Source of the DNA: an uncultured Christensenella sp.
GTDB lineage: Bacteria; Bacillota; Clostridia; Christensenellales; Borkfalkiaceae
Length of the DNA: 64,000 nt
NCBI GenBank assembly: GCA_910586245.1
Contig: CAJUFY010000001.1
Location: forward strand, 318,968-382,967
Reading direction: 5' to 3'
The stretch's first letter is position 1. Each line of letters starts with the position of its first letter. The position numbers and the translations under genes are program-made. Positions 9,259 to 19,200 of the stretch are shown in pieces. A model generated the notes under the pieces. That model made no database searches. It was not told where the DNA came from and saw nothing but the letters and a program-made list of their open reading frames with translations.

Positions 9259-9270
9259 ACTTTCGAAAGT
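9259..9270. promoter_or_regulatory. Distal operator-like palindrome ACTTTCGAAAGT
   Basis: A perfect 12-bp palindrome identical to 5621-5632. Apart from these sites and two promoters, the 376-base gap between the lipoprotein and the XRE gene is AT-rich and I see no gene in it. Confidence 0.55.
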
Positions 9271-9497
9271 TTTTCATGATTTGCTACGATTTGCTATCGC
9301 TTATCTGCTTGGGGCGGATTTTTTTGTTCTTCGCTAATACAGTCGCAAGGAAAGGCAAATATGTGACAGGATTATAAAAAATAATTGCGAAAAAATTGCT
9401 AAAAATGGATTTTTCTTACAATAATAATTATGATTACGATTTTCATAGCCGATAACTTATTATCAGACAACGAAATATGCGGTATAATCGAAATACG

Positions 9498-9836
9498 ATG
9501 ATTACAGATAACAATGTCTTAGTTTCACGCGTAAAAGACAAAATAAAAAAGCTGATCGAAAGCAGGAACGTTACCGTTTACGAACTGGCGCAGAAATCCG
9601 ATTTAACCGAAGCGTGTATTCGCAACTGGTTTACCAAGCGGAATTACACGCCGAGCCTCGAAGCGCTGGAAAAAATAAGCAAAGCGTTTCAGATCGAACC
9701 ATTCGAACTATTATGCGAAGACGAAGACGTTTTGGCTGCGACGCCGGAAAACAAAGCCTTCGTCACGGCATTCGGCAAACTCACTTTAAAACAGAAAGAA
9801 GCGCTTTTAAGCTTGCTCGAAAGTTTTAACGACTGA
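9498..9836 (+). CDS. XRE-family helix-turn-helix regulator
   Basis: A 112-residue protein. Residues about 6-70 form a Cro/CI-type DNA-binding domain (VYELAQKSDLTEACIRNWF, then SLEALEKISKAF). A short acidic and helical C-terminal tail follows (LTLKQKEALLSLLESF). A perfect TATAAT box at 9483-9488 ends nine bases before this ATG, which argues against the ATG seven codons upstream and suggests a nearly leaderless mRNA; no good -35 box is visible. The gene lies 43 bases before an ECF sigma gene and may be cotranscribed with it. Its target is unknown. Confidence 0.75.
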   Translation: MITDNNVLVSRVKDKIKKLIESRNVTVYELAQKSDLTEACIRNWFTKRNYTPSLEALEKISKAFQIEPFELLCEDEDVLAATPENKAFVTAFGKLTLKQKEALLSLLESFND

Positions 9837-9879
9837 TCCCCCTTCCCCCACATTTACGACAGGAAATACGTAGGAGAAC

Positions 9880-10380
9880 ATGGAAGCATATAAATTCAAC
9901 CGCTTGCTAAAAAACATTACTTCGGATAAAAAGGCGACAACCGAAATCTATTGCGAATATTTTCCCAAGTTGATCTTGCATCTTCGGCGGAGATTCGGCA
10001 AACTGATTTCCCCGGAAGACATGGCACAGGAAACCTTTCTTTCCCTGATGTCGCAATCCGAATTCGGATACGTGGAACACCCCACGACATGGATGTACAC
10101 CGTTGCAGACAATAAAGCGCTCGATCGGATCAGACGTTTCCACCCCGAACTGCCGCTTGAAGAATACTTGCCCGACCGTTTTGATTTTGAGGAGTTAATT
10201 ATGAAAGAAGACGTAAAAGTACTTTTAAACGAATTGGACGACGTTTCCGCAAAAATTATTTACCTCCACCACTGGGAAGGTTACAGCCATAAAGAGATCG
10301 CGGAAATCCTGCAAATGTCCTGCGCAAACGTTCGCACGAAAATCAGCCGTGCGTATGCCGTTTTAAAAAAGAATTTGTAA
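9880..10380 (+). CDS. ECF-type RNA polymerase sigma factor
   Basis: A 166-residue group IV sigma factor. Region 2 (about 20-90) includes the PEDMAQETFLSLM and WMYTVADNKALDRIRR segments that bind core polymerase and melt the -10. Region 4 (about 105-165) has a helix-turn-helix (YSHKEIAEILQMSCANVRT) for -35 recognition. The length is normal for the family and the start follows TAGGAG. It is followed by a secreted peptidase-like gene and a membrane protein of anti-sigma type, the usual layout for a signal-responsive ECF system. Confidence 0.88.
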   Translation: MEAYKFNRLLKNITSDKKATTEIYCEYFPKLILHLRRRFGKLISPEDMAQETFLSLMSQSEFGYVEHPTTWMYTVADNKALDRIRRFHPELPLEEYLPDRFDFEELIMKEDVKVLLNELDDVSAKIIYLHHWEGYSHKEIAEILQMSCANVRTKISRAYAVLKKNL

Positions 10381-10402
10381 CATTTCGGACTTTCGACTCG
10401 TC
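10376..10402 (+). promoter_or_regulatory. Candidate ECF-type promoter
   Basis: TGTAAC and CGTC are spaced 17 bp, resembling the TGAAAC-N16/17-CGTC form used by several Bacillus ECF sigma factors. It overlaps the end of the sigma gene and would drive the two genes that follow. A single instance cannot prove a motif. Confidence 0.35.
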
Positions 10403-10445
10403 TATATAAATAGCAGGAACTAAATATGATGAGGAGAATTTACAA

Positions 10446-11255
10446 ATGATAAAAACGGGTGCGGTTGTATTGAGCGCGTTGTTGATCTTCGGCGGCGCGA
10501 ATCTTTTTGCGAATCGGGAAATCGAAGACGAAACGAAATATTGCGATACGGTGTACACGCAGTACGACGTAAGCACCGCCGCAGAAGTCGAATCTTCGGT
10601 GATAAGCTATACGACCAGAACGGTAGATAAATACGATTTGGCGCTCCGTTGCCCCTCGTTCGAATATTCTCCCGCATACGGTTCCTGTGCCGCGATCGCA
10701 GGCGGCAATCTGGTCGGCTTTTTCGACCGCTACAACGAAAACCTGATTCCCAACCACAAATCGGGAACGGCAATCGGCAATACGTATATGTACAATACCG
10801 AAGACGCGGCGGTACAAGCCGTCATCCGTGAGCTGTATACATATATGGGCACGACGACGAGCGGAACGACCGAAAAGCAGTTTATCAACGGCGTGACCGA
10901 GTACTGCAAGGTAAAAGGCTCTTCGATCACCTTCTCTTCCTGCATGACGAGCGGTTCGTTCAGCTATACGAAGGCGCAGAGTTATCTCAAAAACAACCAG
11001 CCGATCGTATTCTTTTTGAACAGCTATAACGTAACTCAGATCACGGAACAGGATAAAAAGGACGGCATCAGCACCTACGTTTCCAACGTGCCGCACATTA
11101 TGATCGGGTTCGGCTATAAGACGTACGTGTACGACGGAAACACCACTTACAGATATTGTACCGTTGCATCCGGCGTAAGCGGATATGCAACAGGGTTGTT
11201 CGATATCAATCACAATACGAAAATCAATAACGCATTGGCGGTGAGCATTAGTTAA
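10446..11255 (+). CDS. Putative secreted C39-like cysteine peptidase
   Basis: A 269-residue protein with an N-terminal signal or anchor segment (about 4-22). The pattern YGSCAAIAGGNLVGFFDRY (about 78-96) places a likely nucleophile Cys at the start of a helix, and PHIMIGFGY (about 218-226) supplies the matching His, as in C39-like and related papain-fold peptidases. The family assignment comes from these motifs only. The start follows GAGGAG. The stop codon overlaps the next start as TAATG, so translation is probably coupled. Located between an ECF sigma gene and its likely anti-sigma partner, it may act in signal sensing or be the main output of the system. Confidence 0.55.
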   Translation: MIKTGAVVLSALLIFGGANLFANREIEDETKYCDTVYTQYDVSTAAEVESSVISYTTRTVDKYDLALRCPSFEYSPAYGSCAAIAGGNLVGFFDRYNENLIPNHKSGTAIGNTYMYNTEDAAVQAVIRELYTYMGTTTSGTTEKQFINGVTEYCKVKGSSITFSSCMTSGSFSYTKAQSYLKNNQPIVFFLNSYNVTQITEQDKKDGISTYVSNVPHIMIGFGYKTYVYDGNTTYRYCTVASGVSGYATGLFDINHNTKINNALAVSIS

Positions 11256-11938
11256 TGAACGCAAAAAAGTTTTTAAAACAACAAGCGGAACAAGACAGAC
11301 AGGAAATACTGTCCTCCGATGACGGGGCGTTTTTACGCGCCCTCGAAGAACGGGTCGAAGCGAAGACGGAAAGAAGATCGCGCCCGCGGTTAAAAATTTG
11401 GCTGCCCGCGGCAGGCGCGGCGGTTGCCGCCGCGGCGATGATTACGTGCGTTGCGGTGTACGCGCCCTTCGGCGCGCCGCACGTCGAGTATTTAGACGTA
11501 AACGTAGTCGTCGAGTCCTCTACGCTCGAAGATTTGAACCGCGACGTCAAAGAGTTCGAACTGGAAATCGATACGAGCGCGTACACGTACAGCGTGAATA
11601 AATCGTCGGATAAAATCAGCGGCGATACGCTGTATTATTCGACCACGGTAACCAGTGTGAATTCGCTCGTTCAAATAAAGATTGTTACGGTTTGCAATCC
11701 CAGATACAAATATAAAAATTTCAGCTTTGCCGGCGAAACGCAAACCGCTAAGCTTCCGCATTATTCCGTCACGTATCAGTCTTTCGTAGACTACGATTCT
11801 CAATTTGACGTCGAAGTATTGCACGCAAAATCCAAAACGCAAAAAAGAAAAGAATTTGTTTATGTCACGGATTATACGGAACTCTTAACTTCTTCCGAAG
11901 GCTCTTTCCTCGAAATATTGCAATCAATCGTCAAATAA
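11255..11938 (+). CDS. Single-pass membrane protein, putative anti-sigma factor
   Basis: A 227-residue protein with a charged cytoplasmic N-terminus (1-46, helical, rich in E, R and Q), one transmembrane helix (about 49-71) and an extracytoplasmic beta-rich domain of about 150 residues. Position after an ECF sigma gene and topology fit an anti-sigma factor. No zinc-binding HxxxCxxC anti-sigma motif is present, so it would be a non-classical type. It overlaps the peptidase gene by one base and ends before a strong bidirectional terminator. Function is inferred from context and topology only. Confidence 0.5.
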   Translation: MNAKKFLKQQAEQDRQEILSSDDGAFLRALEERVEAKTERRSRPRLKIWLPAAGAAVAAAAMITCVAVYAPFGAPHVEYLDVNVVVESSTLEDLNRDVKEFELEIDTSAYTYSVNKSSDKISGDTLYYSTTVTSVNSLVQIKIVTVCNPRYKYKNFSFAGETQTAKLPHYSVTYQSFVDYDSQFDVEVLHAKSKTQKRKEFVYVTDYTELLTSSEGSFLEILQSIVK

Positions 11939-12040
11939 TTTTTTTTCGCCGTAAAACGCAAATTTACAGATTCTTACGGTTGATTGTTCATCTTTTCCAA
12001 ACGCTTATCCTGTTTCATAATTATTACAACTCCCTCAACC

Positions 12041-12078
12041 CAGAAAAAGGACTTCCCGAACGGGAAGCCCTTTTTCTG
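12041..12078. terminator. Bidirectional terminator
   Basis: A long hairpin (CAGAAAAAGG-A-CTTCCCG, AA loop, then its complement with one mismatch) lies between two convergent genes. It ends both the ECF operon and the DGR target operon. Confidence 0.9.
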
Positions 12079-12097
12079 AATTTGAATTTTTCCTCAA

Positions 12098-12841
12098 TCA
12101 CTCCGCTCTTCTGCCGTTCGCGAAATGAATGATTTTTTCGTTACCGTCGTACTGATCGCCGTCGGCTGCGTTTCGAGCCGAAGCGTCCGTACGACTGCCC
12201 GCCCCTTGCGCGGGTTCGGATTGACCGCCGTAGCAAAGCTTATTCACGAAAAGATGCATCTTTTCCAACAAACTCTGGGAAATGCGGTCGCGGTATAAAC
12301 CGAGATAAATAAACACGCGGTCGAAAAATACCTTGTTATCGCCGCCGATCTTATATGCGGGCAAATAAGGGTGGATTGCGTTTGCGTTGGGAATAAACAA
12401 CTCGCAAAATTCCTTCTGTTCCTTTGCCGTGAGCGTTTGAATAAACGCGTCTGGCACGTAGGGCGTGCTTTCCTGCCGTTCGGTCGGCTCATCCGGCAAC
12501 GCTTCGAGCAACAGTTTTAACCTTGCCAATTCCTGATTTTTGTCGCGTACTCTTTGTTCCAACGTTTTGATCCGTTTCGATTCGAGATCGCGTATCCGTT
12601 CGTTTAACGCTTCCGCTTCGTTGCGGGCGGGGAAGCGTTCCGCTTCCTCGAATTCTTCCGCGACCAACGCGCGCAGCTGCCGCAGTTTCTTCGCCTGCGC
12701 CGAAACGCGGCGTTCCAATTCGGAAACTTCCTGATTCGCGCCAAGCAGCTGTTCCCGCTCCTCGTGAATCCTACGGGAAAACATTTCGTTTTCCAACGAG
12801 CGGATCCGTTTTTCGTACTCTTTGAATTTATCGCTTTCCAA
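12098..12841 (-). CDS. Cytoplasmic coiled-coil protein, last gene of the DGR target operon
   Basis: A 247-residue protein without signal peptide. Residues 1-120 are strongly charged coiled coil (many E, R, K and L in heptad spacing). Residues about 130-205 form a compact helical domain (LTAKEQKEFCELFIP, FFDRVFIYLGLYRD), followed by a Gly/Ser/Asp-rich tail. No family is recognised. It is 14 bases after another small coiled-coil gene and downstream of the cohesin-like membrane protein with a long cytoplasmic coiled coil. It may therefore be an intracellular partner of that protein; this is inference from position and structure. Confidence 0.7.
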   Translation of the reverse strand: MESDKFKEYEKRIRSLENEMFSRRIHEEREQLLGANQEVSELERRVSAQAKKLRQLRALVAEEFEEAERFPARNEAEALNERIRDLESKRIKTLEQRVRDKNQELARLKLLLEALPDEPTERQESTPYVPDAFIQTLTAKEQKEFCELFIPNANAIHPYLPAYKIGGDNKVFFDRVFIYLGLYRDRISQSLLEKMHLFVNKLCYGGQSEPAQGAGSRTDASARNAADGDQYDGNEKIIHFANGRRAE

Positions 12842-12855
12842 AATGCTTACCTCCG

Positions 12856-13086
12856 TTATAAATTATTGTGATTGTACTCTCTTTGTATTGCTTTTAAATT
12901 TTCCCGTTTTACTTCTATGAGCCGCGAAAGCATTTTAAAAAATTTTACTTCCGTTTCTTCGGGCTCGGTATTGTTCAACATCGATTCCATAATTGCCGAC
13001 ATGGAATTTAAGCGCTTACTCTCTAAATCGGCGAGTTCCGCCTTCTTTTTCTGGATTTTTTTCAACAATTTTTCCTGGTTGGGCAT
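12856..13086 (-). CDS. Small coiled-coil protein
   Basis: A 76-residue, highly charged helical protein (EKLLKKIQKKKAELADLESK, then FFKMLSRLIEVKRENL). It has no signal peptide, no cysteine and no recognised domain. It starts ten bases after the stop of the cohesin-like membrane protein and ends 14 bases before the next coiled-coil gene, so all are cotranscribed. Its size and composition suggest an adaptor that pairs with the coiled coils encoded beside it. Confidence 0.65.
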   Translation of the reverse strand: MPNQEKLLKKIQKKKAELADLESKRLNSMSAIMESMLNNTEPEETEVKFFKMLSRLIEVKRENLKAIQREYNHNNL

Positions 13087-13096
13087 ACTCTATCTC

Positions 13097-16000
13097 TTAC
13101 TCTGTATCGGAAAAATCAGCTCCGCCGTTCGATTGTCGTTTCGTGGAAAGACGTTTTAACAACGCGTCCGTTACCGCCTGTAATTCCATGTCCTGCTTTT
13201 GGATCTGATCTTCGAGCACGCCCAAACGGTCGTCGCCGACTGCCTGCGCTCTTTCGAAACCGGCGGCGCGGGGTTCGCGCACCTGCGTCATCTGTTTGCT
13301 TCGGCGTTCGGATTCCTGCAATTCCCAAAGCCGTTGCAGCTCCTCTTCCTGCCGTCTGCTCTTACGCGACAATTTTTCCGCTTGCTTTTTCGCGCGTTGC
13401 GTTTCGTCGCGGTAATGCGCGAGTTCGCGCTCGTGCGCCTCTTTTTCCATTTCGCGCAAGCGCTCTTCGATCTCTTTCACACGCTCTTGCGCAGCCGCTT
13501 CCGCAGACGCCTGGAACGGCGCATACTGCTGCATCGTTTTTTGTTGCATGAACGCGTCCGCATGCGGCGCGTAAGGCGCTTGCGACTTCCGTTCCGCCGC
13601 TTCCGCCGCTTTCTTTGCCTGTTCCGCTTCCTCGCGGTAATGCGCGAGTTCGCGTTCGTGCGCTTCGCGTTCGATTTCGCGGATCCGCCCTTCCAGCTCT
13701 TTCACCCTTTCCTGCGCCGCAATTTCGAATGCGGAACGCGTCTGTGCGGACGAAGAGTTCTGCATCGTCTTGCGCGTGTCTTCCACTTCCTGCTTGATCC
13801 GCTCGACCTCTTCTTTATATCTGGTCAATTCGCGTTCGTGCGCTTCGCGCTCCATTTCGCGCATGCGGTCTTCTAATTCCTTCACCCTTTCCTGCGCCGC
13901 AGTATCGACGACGGGCTGGGACGGCGTAGCGGCGGCGGTCTGCAACGCTTTACGCGTTTCTTCCGCTTCCTGTCTTACGTGCTCGACTTCTTCTTTGTAC
14001 CTGGTCAGCTCGCGCTCGTGTGCGTCGCGCTCCATTTCGCGCATGCGGCCTTCCAGCTCTTTCACTCTTTCCTGCGAGGAAGAATCCGCAATCGGCTGGG
14101 GCAACGGTGCAACGGCAGCGGGTTGCTGCAATTTGCGCGCTTCCTTCGCCTCTTCGTTCGCGCGTTCGGCCTCCTCTCTGTATCTGGTAATTTCGCGCTC
14201 GTGCGCTTCGTGTTCGATTTCGTGCAGACGTTCTTCGAGCTTTTCCTGCGGATCGGGCGTACAGTCTACCCCCACCACAATCGGCTGAGACGCCTGCTGC
14301 GCCTGCGTGCCTCCGACGCTCACGTTCTGTACCGTGCGCAGATCTTCCGCTTTGCTCTTTCTGCCGCGTTTTACCAGTAACACAATCATAAGAATCACCA
14401 ACAAAAGCACTGCCGCCGCAATAATGATCCATACCCAGTACGGCAACCCCGCGATTACGAGCGTACTGCCGCTTCCGTTGCTGCCGCTCTTGGGCATTTC
14501 GTACGCAAACCCCGTTCCGACGTACGTTTGCGTCACTTCGCCCGAATCGAATTCGAAATTCGTAGCCGCGCTTTCACTTAATACGGCTTTCACGTAATAT
14601 GTCGTGCCCGCCGTGAGGGCGCCCGCAGCGACTTCCTGCGTGCAAGCCGCGTCGCTGTAATATTTGTATGCGACGACGCCGTCGAACGAGCCCTTGTAGC
14701 TGTCGCTCGTGAACGTAGGCAGTTTGCCCGTTTCCAGACTGCTTGCCGCGCCCGTCGCTTTTACAACCGCCTTATTGACTTCGAAGGCGTACTCGGCGGG
14801 AGCGGTATCGCCGTCCGTGCCCTGCCAGTAAAATCCGTCGTTCAGCCGCGCGATCACTTTATACGAACCTGCGTCGGTCGGTTTAAACGCGTTGATTCCG
14901 ACCTCTTCTTCCGCCTGTGCGGAAGTCACCGAAAACAGTTTCACCTTGTTTGCGGAAACCAACTCCGCCATATTGCCCGGCGTGAAGTCGATCGGCTCGC
15001 CGCTGTAATCGCCTTCCGCATTGCCGTTAGCGAGCGGCTTTGCAACCGCAATCAGTTTTACGACTTTAATCGTATACGTGCCCGCCGTGCCGCTCTGGGG
15101 AGTTACGGTAATGGTAATCGTCGTGCCGGCAGCGGGAATATCGTATTCTTTCGCGCCGTCCACGGTCACGTTGTTGTCCGCCGTCGCCGCAACCGTAATT
15201 TTGCTCACGGTGTCCAGCACGAAAATTTCGTACGAAAACTTTTCGGGATTAAAACCGAGATCGATCGTTTCGCCGCCCGCGGTGAGCGTAAGCGTATTTA
15301 ATTTTGCCGAAGTGCTGGGCTGTGCGATCGTGAATTGCACGGTATACGTTTTTTGCGCGCCCGATTCCGCCGTAACGGTGATCGACAGGGTGTGTTCGCC
15401 CGCCTCGAGCGTGCCGAGCGTCTGATTCGCAAGATCGCCCGCGCGTTCGCTTACGAGCGTCTTGTTGCCGACGCTGTCAACGACTTTAATTTTGGAAGCC
15501 GCGCCTGCGCGGGTTGCCGAAATTTTAAGATTGCTGCGGTCGCCGTAAGAGATCTCTTCCGCAACCGTTTGGCTGTCCTCCGTGCCGTTGATCAGTTTCG
15601 TCGAGCCGATGGAAATGGAAAGCGCGCTCAGCGTGTTCGTGGTATCGAGTTCGCGGAAATTCAGCGTAAACGTTCCGCTATCCAACTCTACCAAATCGCC
15701 CTCCATGGAACTCGAATCGAAATTTTCGTAATCGAATTCGAGCTTATCGGGAACGGCAGTGCCTTGCTTTAATTTAAACGTAAAACTGCCGATATCGAAA
15801 TCTTGCGTAATGGCAGGCGCGCCGTTATTCGTGCCTTCCATAACCACGTCGATCCCCTGCAAATGCTGCGATTGAATGATCGTAGCCGATTGCGATACGT
15901 CTTTACTTGCAACGAATTTTACGAAATCGAGCGAACTTGCCTGTTTCGGCGTTATTTTTACGTCGCCGGCGTACATTCCGCCCGAAACGGCGGAAACGCC

Positions 16001-16210
16001 TTCGATCCGCGCCGTAATGGTGAATTCTTTATAGGGATCGTTCTTTACCAGCTGCGCGGGATTAGACGACAATACGATTTTCGGCGACGCCGCCGCAACG
16101 ACGTTCGTTTGATTGCCGATCCCGGAAAAAACCGTTACGAGCATAGACGCAACCAGCGCCAGAACAAGAACGAATCCCGTTACAAAGTTTTTCAATTTCA
16201 AAGTTTTCAT
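13097..16210 (-). CDS. Membrane protein with cohesin-like ectodomain and repetitive cytoplasmic coiled coil
   Basis: A 1037-residue type I membrane protein. The signal peptide (about 8-42) is followed by a cohesin-fold-like module (about 42-185; KIVLSSNPAQLVKND, GSFTFKLKQG, FTLNF). Then come two cadherin-like beta-sandwich domains (about 190-290 and 295-390, LSALSISIG and LNTLTLTAGG), two MBG-like segments to about 580, a transmembrane helix (about 586-612) with a basic stop, and a 420-residue cytoplasmic coiled coil. The coiled coil contains five repeats built on ERVKELEGRMREMERDAHER. The start follows AAGGAGAG inside the end of the dockerin gene, overlapping as ATGA. The cohesin assignment rests on fold pattern and the dockerin next door. 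No catalytic residues are seen; the role is likely anchoring and possibly transmembrane signalling. Confidence 0.7.
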   Translation of the reverse strand: MKTLKLKNFVTGFVLVLALVASMLVTVFSGIGNQTNVVAAASPKIVLSSNPAQLVKNDPYKEFTITARIEGVSAVSGGMYAGDVKITPKQASSLDFVKFVASKDVSQSATIIQSQHLQGIDVVMEGTNNGAPAITQDFDIGSFTFKLKQGTAVPDKLEFDYENFDSSSMEGDLVELDSGTFTLNFRELDTTNTLSALSISIGSTKLINGTEDSQTVAEEISYGDRSNLKISATRAGAASKIKVVDSVGNKTLVSERAGDLANQTLGTLEAGEHTLSITVTAESGAQKTYTVQFTIAQPSTSAKLNTLTLTAGGETIDLGFNPEKFSYEIFVLDTVSKITVAATADNNVTVDGAKEYDIPAAGTTITITVTPQSGTAGTYTIKVVKLIAVAKPLANGNAEGDYSGEPIDFTPGNMAELVSANKVKLFSVTSAQAEEEVGINAFKPTDAGSYKVIARLNDGFYWQGTDGDTAPAEYAFEVNKAVVKATGAASSLETGKLPTFTSDSYKGSFDGVVAYKYYSDAACTQEVAAGALTAGTTYYVKAVLSESAATNFEFDSGEVTQTYVGTGFAYEMPKSGSNGSGSTLVIAGLPYWVWIIIAAAVLLLVILMIVLLVKRGRKSKAEDLRTVQNVSVGGTQAQQASQPIVVGVDCTPDPQEKLEERLHEIEHEAHEREITRYREEAERANEEAKEARKLQQPAAVAPLPQPIADSSSQERVKELEGRMREMERDAHERELTRYKEEVEHVRQEAEETRKALQTAAATPSQPVVDTAAQERVKELEDRMREMEREAHERELTRYKEEVERIKQEVEDTRKTMQNSSSAQTRSAFEIAAQERVKELEGRIREIEREAHERELAHYREEAEQAKKAAEAAERKSQAPYAPHADAFMQQKTMQQYAPFQASAEAAAQERVKEIEERLREMEKEAHERELAHYRDETQRAKKQAEKLSRKSRRQEEELQRLWELQESERRSKQMTQVREPRAAGFERAQAVGDDRLGVLEDQIQKQDMELQAVTDALLKRLSTKRQSNGGADFSDTE
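13370..14260 (-). repeat. Tandem coding repeats of about 180 bp
   Basis: Five in-frame copies encode ERVKEL-E-R-REME-AHEREL-Y-EE units. Copies two and three are exactly 60 residues, the first about 58 and the fourth about 75 with an insertion rich in Q, A and P. Copy number could vary by recombination. Confidence 0.8.
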
Positions 16211-19200
16211 GCGATTCTCTCCTTTCTGTCGCAAATTGCATAACGTTTTTCGTCGGCGAACGGAACGCTGATTTCACTGCGATTCGCCGTTTCTACGTTT
16301 TCTTCCGTGCGTTCCGCTCGTTCGGGTTCGGTTTGAACGGTTTCCGATTCGGGTTCGGGAAGTTCTTCCGTTCGTTCGGGTTCGGGCTCCGTGACGGCGG
16401 AAACCGCCTGAACGGCGTACCGCTGCGGCGCAACCTGCTTTGCGGCGGGCTGCTTGATGCTCAACCCTTCGTAAATATCGCGGGAGCCCAGCGTGTAAGC
16501 GTTCAACTGAGATTTATCGAGACCCGTAATTTTACCGTCGTCGTTGATATCGCCCGATAACAACCGTTCGTTTGTCAGAAGATTCGTTCCTAACGTATGC
16601 GCGTTGAGTTGCGCCTTATCCAGACCCGTAATCTTTCCGTCGCCGTTGACGTCGCCGAGAACGGAAAGCGTAAGCATGTTCACGAGTTCCGTGCCGTTCA
16701 TAAGGCGCAGGCTCATGCCCGTTGCGAGCGCGGTGGAAAGATCGGTAATCGGATTGCCGTTCGCATCGTATGCGGTGATGTCCTGCGCGTTTGCAAACTG
16801 CGCGAGCAGATCCGCGAGGGTATCGCCGAGCGCAAGACGGGTAATGAACAGCGGCTTCTGCGCGTCGTACACGTATTCGCCGATGTTGGTTTCTTCGGTA
16901 AAGTCGCCGTACTGGAATTTGTACGGGTGGTTTGCCTGCGCCGAATCGGTGAGCTGGAACTGCCCCGCGTTTTCGGGTCTGGGCGTAATGGTTACGGTTA
17001 CCGTCACGGGGGAGGTATCCGGTTTGGGCGCGTCCTCGGGCTCCCATGCGGAAGCCGCGCCGCGCTTAAAGCCGACTCTGATATGATACGTTCCCACTTC
17101 CGTGCCCTTGAGCTCGCCGCCCAGAACCTGCATTTTTTCGGAAACGAACCAGTCGCCGAGTTCGAAAATAATTTCTTTGCCCGTGTACTGATAGGTGAGC
17201 GTAAGCTCTTCGTCCGTCGGTTTGCGGAAGAAGTTTTCGGGCGGGGACGCCAACGGATCGGTATCCGTTTTAAAGCCGTAGGGCGCGGTGTCGGGCGCCG
17301 TTACGCCGTCGTAGCGTACCTGTACGTTGCCCCTATATTCCTCTTTCACCCGCAGCGCGATCGTGTAGATCGTATCGTACTCGAGAATGGTGTTCACGGG
17401 CAGTTCTTCGCCCGTTTCCGTTTTGACGATCACGTAATCGAAGTATTTTTCGATCAGATCGATCTCGTCTGCATCCAGTTCCGGTCTGCCGTTTTCCTCG
17501 GCGTCGATCCAGCCGTTGATATCCAGAACGAGGCAATCGATCTGGAAGATGATCAGGTACGAACCGCGCGTGTTGTTCGACCACTTCACGTTATCCGCTT
17601 CGCCGCCGTTGTTTTTGTTCATGCCGGGCTTGAAGGCAATCTGAATTTTGTACCTGCCCATATTCAGGAATTTCCACGTGCCGTCCGTCGGTTGGATTTC
17701 CTCTTCGGTGTCGTCGTCTAACACCTTGATGTCGAAGTACTGCGCGAAGTCGTCGGGCAACAGCGTGATTTCCGAAAAATCGAATCCCTCGTCGCGGAAG
17801 GTCTGCGTCTGCTTGGGTTCCGCCCTGTCTACCAGTTTGGTTTTGATCTCCCATACGAGCCGCGATTCGAGCCCGCTGCCGAACACGAGTTCGCCCCAGT
17901 TGCCGCGGTTGGGGTGGTCTTCCTTGATCGCAAAGCTCGTTACGTGCGAACCCGCGTTGGAGTATTCCGCCGTATCGCCGCTGTATTCGATCAGCTCTTC
18001 GATCCCTTCGGGCAAGCCGCTGAGGAACGCGGAATATTTTACGGCAACGCCGTCGATAATCTTAAACGTAAACGGGCTATCGGTATTGTAGTTCCAGGTC
18101 ACGCCGGAAAGATCGGGCGTGTACGGGGTGATCACCCACGTAAAGTCGAGATCGTCGGGAACGTTGTAGTTCAGCTCGTCGCGCACCTCGAAGGTAACGA
18201 CGACGTTGTAACTGCCCGCGTTCGCGCCGATGCGGTTATCTTCCGTTTCGGCGGTGTAATTGATGGTGAGTCCGTCGATTTCGTCCCCCACCAGTTCCAG
18301 CGTATGCGATACGCCGTACGCGTAAACGTACGCTTCCGTATATTCCGCGTTGCCGTTTTCGGTATCCACCCATTTGAGCGAAGAAACGTCGTACGAGGCT
18401 TTTTCGATCACGTAATCGAATTCGCACTGCCCCGAAATGGCGTATTCGTCCGTGCGCTTGTTGTCGAGCGCGATGATCACTTTGTATTCGCCTGCGTTGG
18501 TGGGGATTCCGTTCACGGGCGAACCGTCCTTCATGGTGTACGTCACCGTGAAGTCGTCGAGCGTCAGATTGCCGCCCTGGAAGTCGATTTCCGCGGGCTG
18601 CGGCTGTTTGTTGTAAACCGTTTTGTCCTTCACGAGCCCCACGCGCACGGGCGTCTTGTTGTCGCCCGTCGTGAACGACTGGAAGGATCCCGTTCCGCTC
18701 ACGTCCTGCCCGCCTTCGATCAGCACGCAGTTCGTTTCGTTATACGCCGTACCGCTCGCGCCCGCGGGCTTGAGCTTCGCGCACACCCAGTACGTTTGCG
18801 TTTGCGTCTGGCTGCATTCCGCAAAGATTTCGTCCAGCGTCATTTCGGTATCCTGCGCGGCGTTGTAATAGGTGTAAACGATCGCGCCCGCCGAATTATC
18901 GGAAACGCAGGGAACGAAGATCACCGTTCCGCCGTCGTCCGACTGTTCCACGTTCTGCCAGGTCACCACGATGCGCTTTTTCACGATCTCCCACTCGTGT
19001 TTGAGTTCGGGCGTGTTCAAAATCTGCGTCGAGGTCGGGATGTTGTAGTTCGCCGCAACCGTTTGGTTGGATACGGTTACGCCGCTCACGCGCGTCGTGT
19101 ACGTGCCCACGTTCGTGCTCGGGGAAGCGTGAATGTACACGGGGATGAGGAAGGAAGGGAAGCCCGACTTCACCGTAACCTGTTGGTTCACGGCGTTGAA

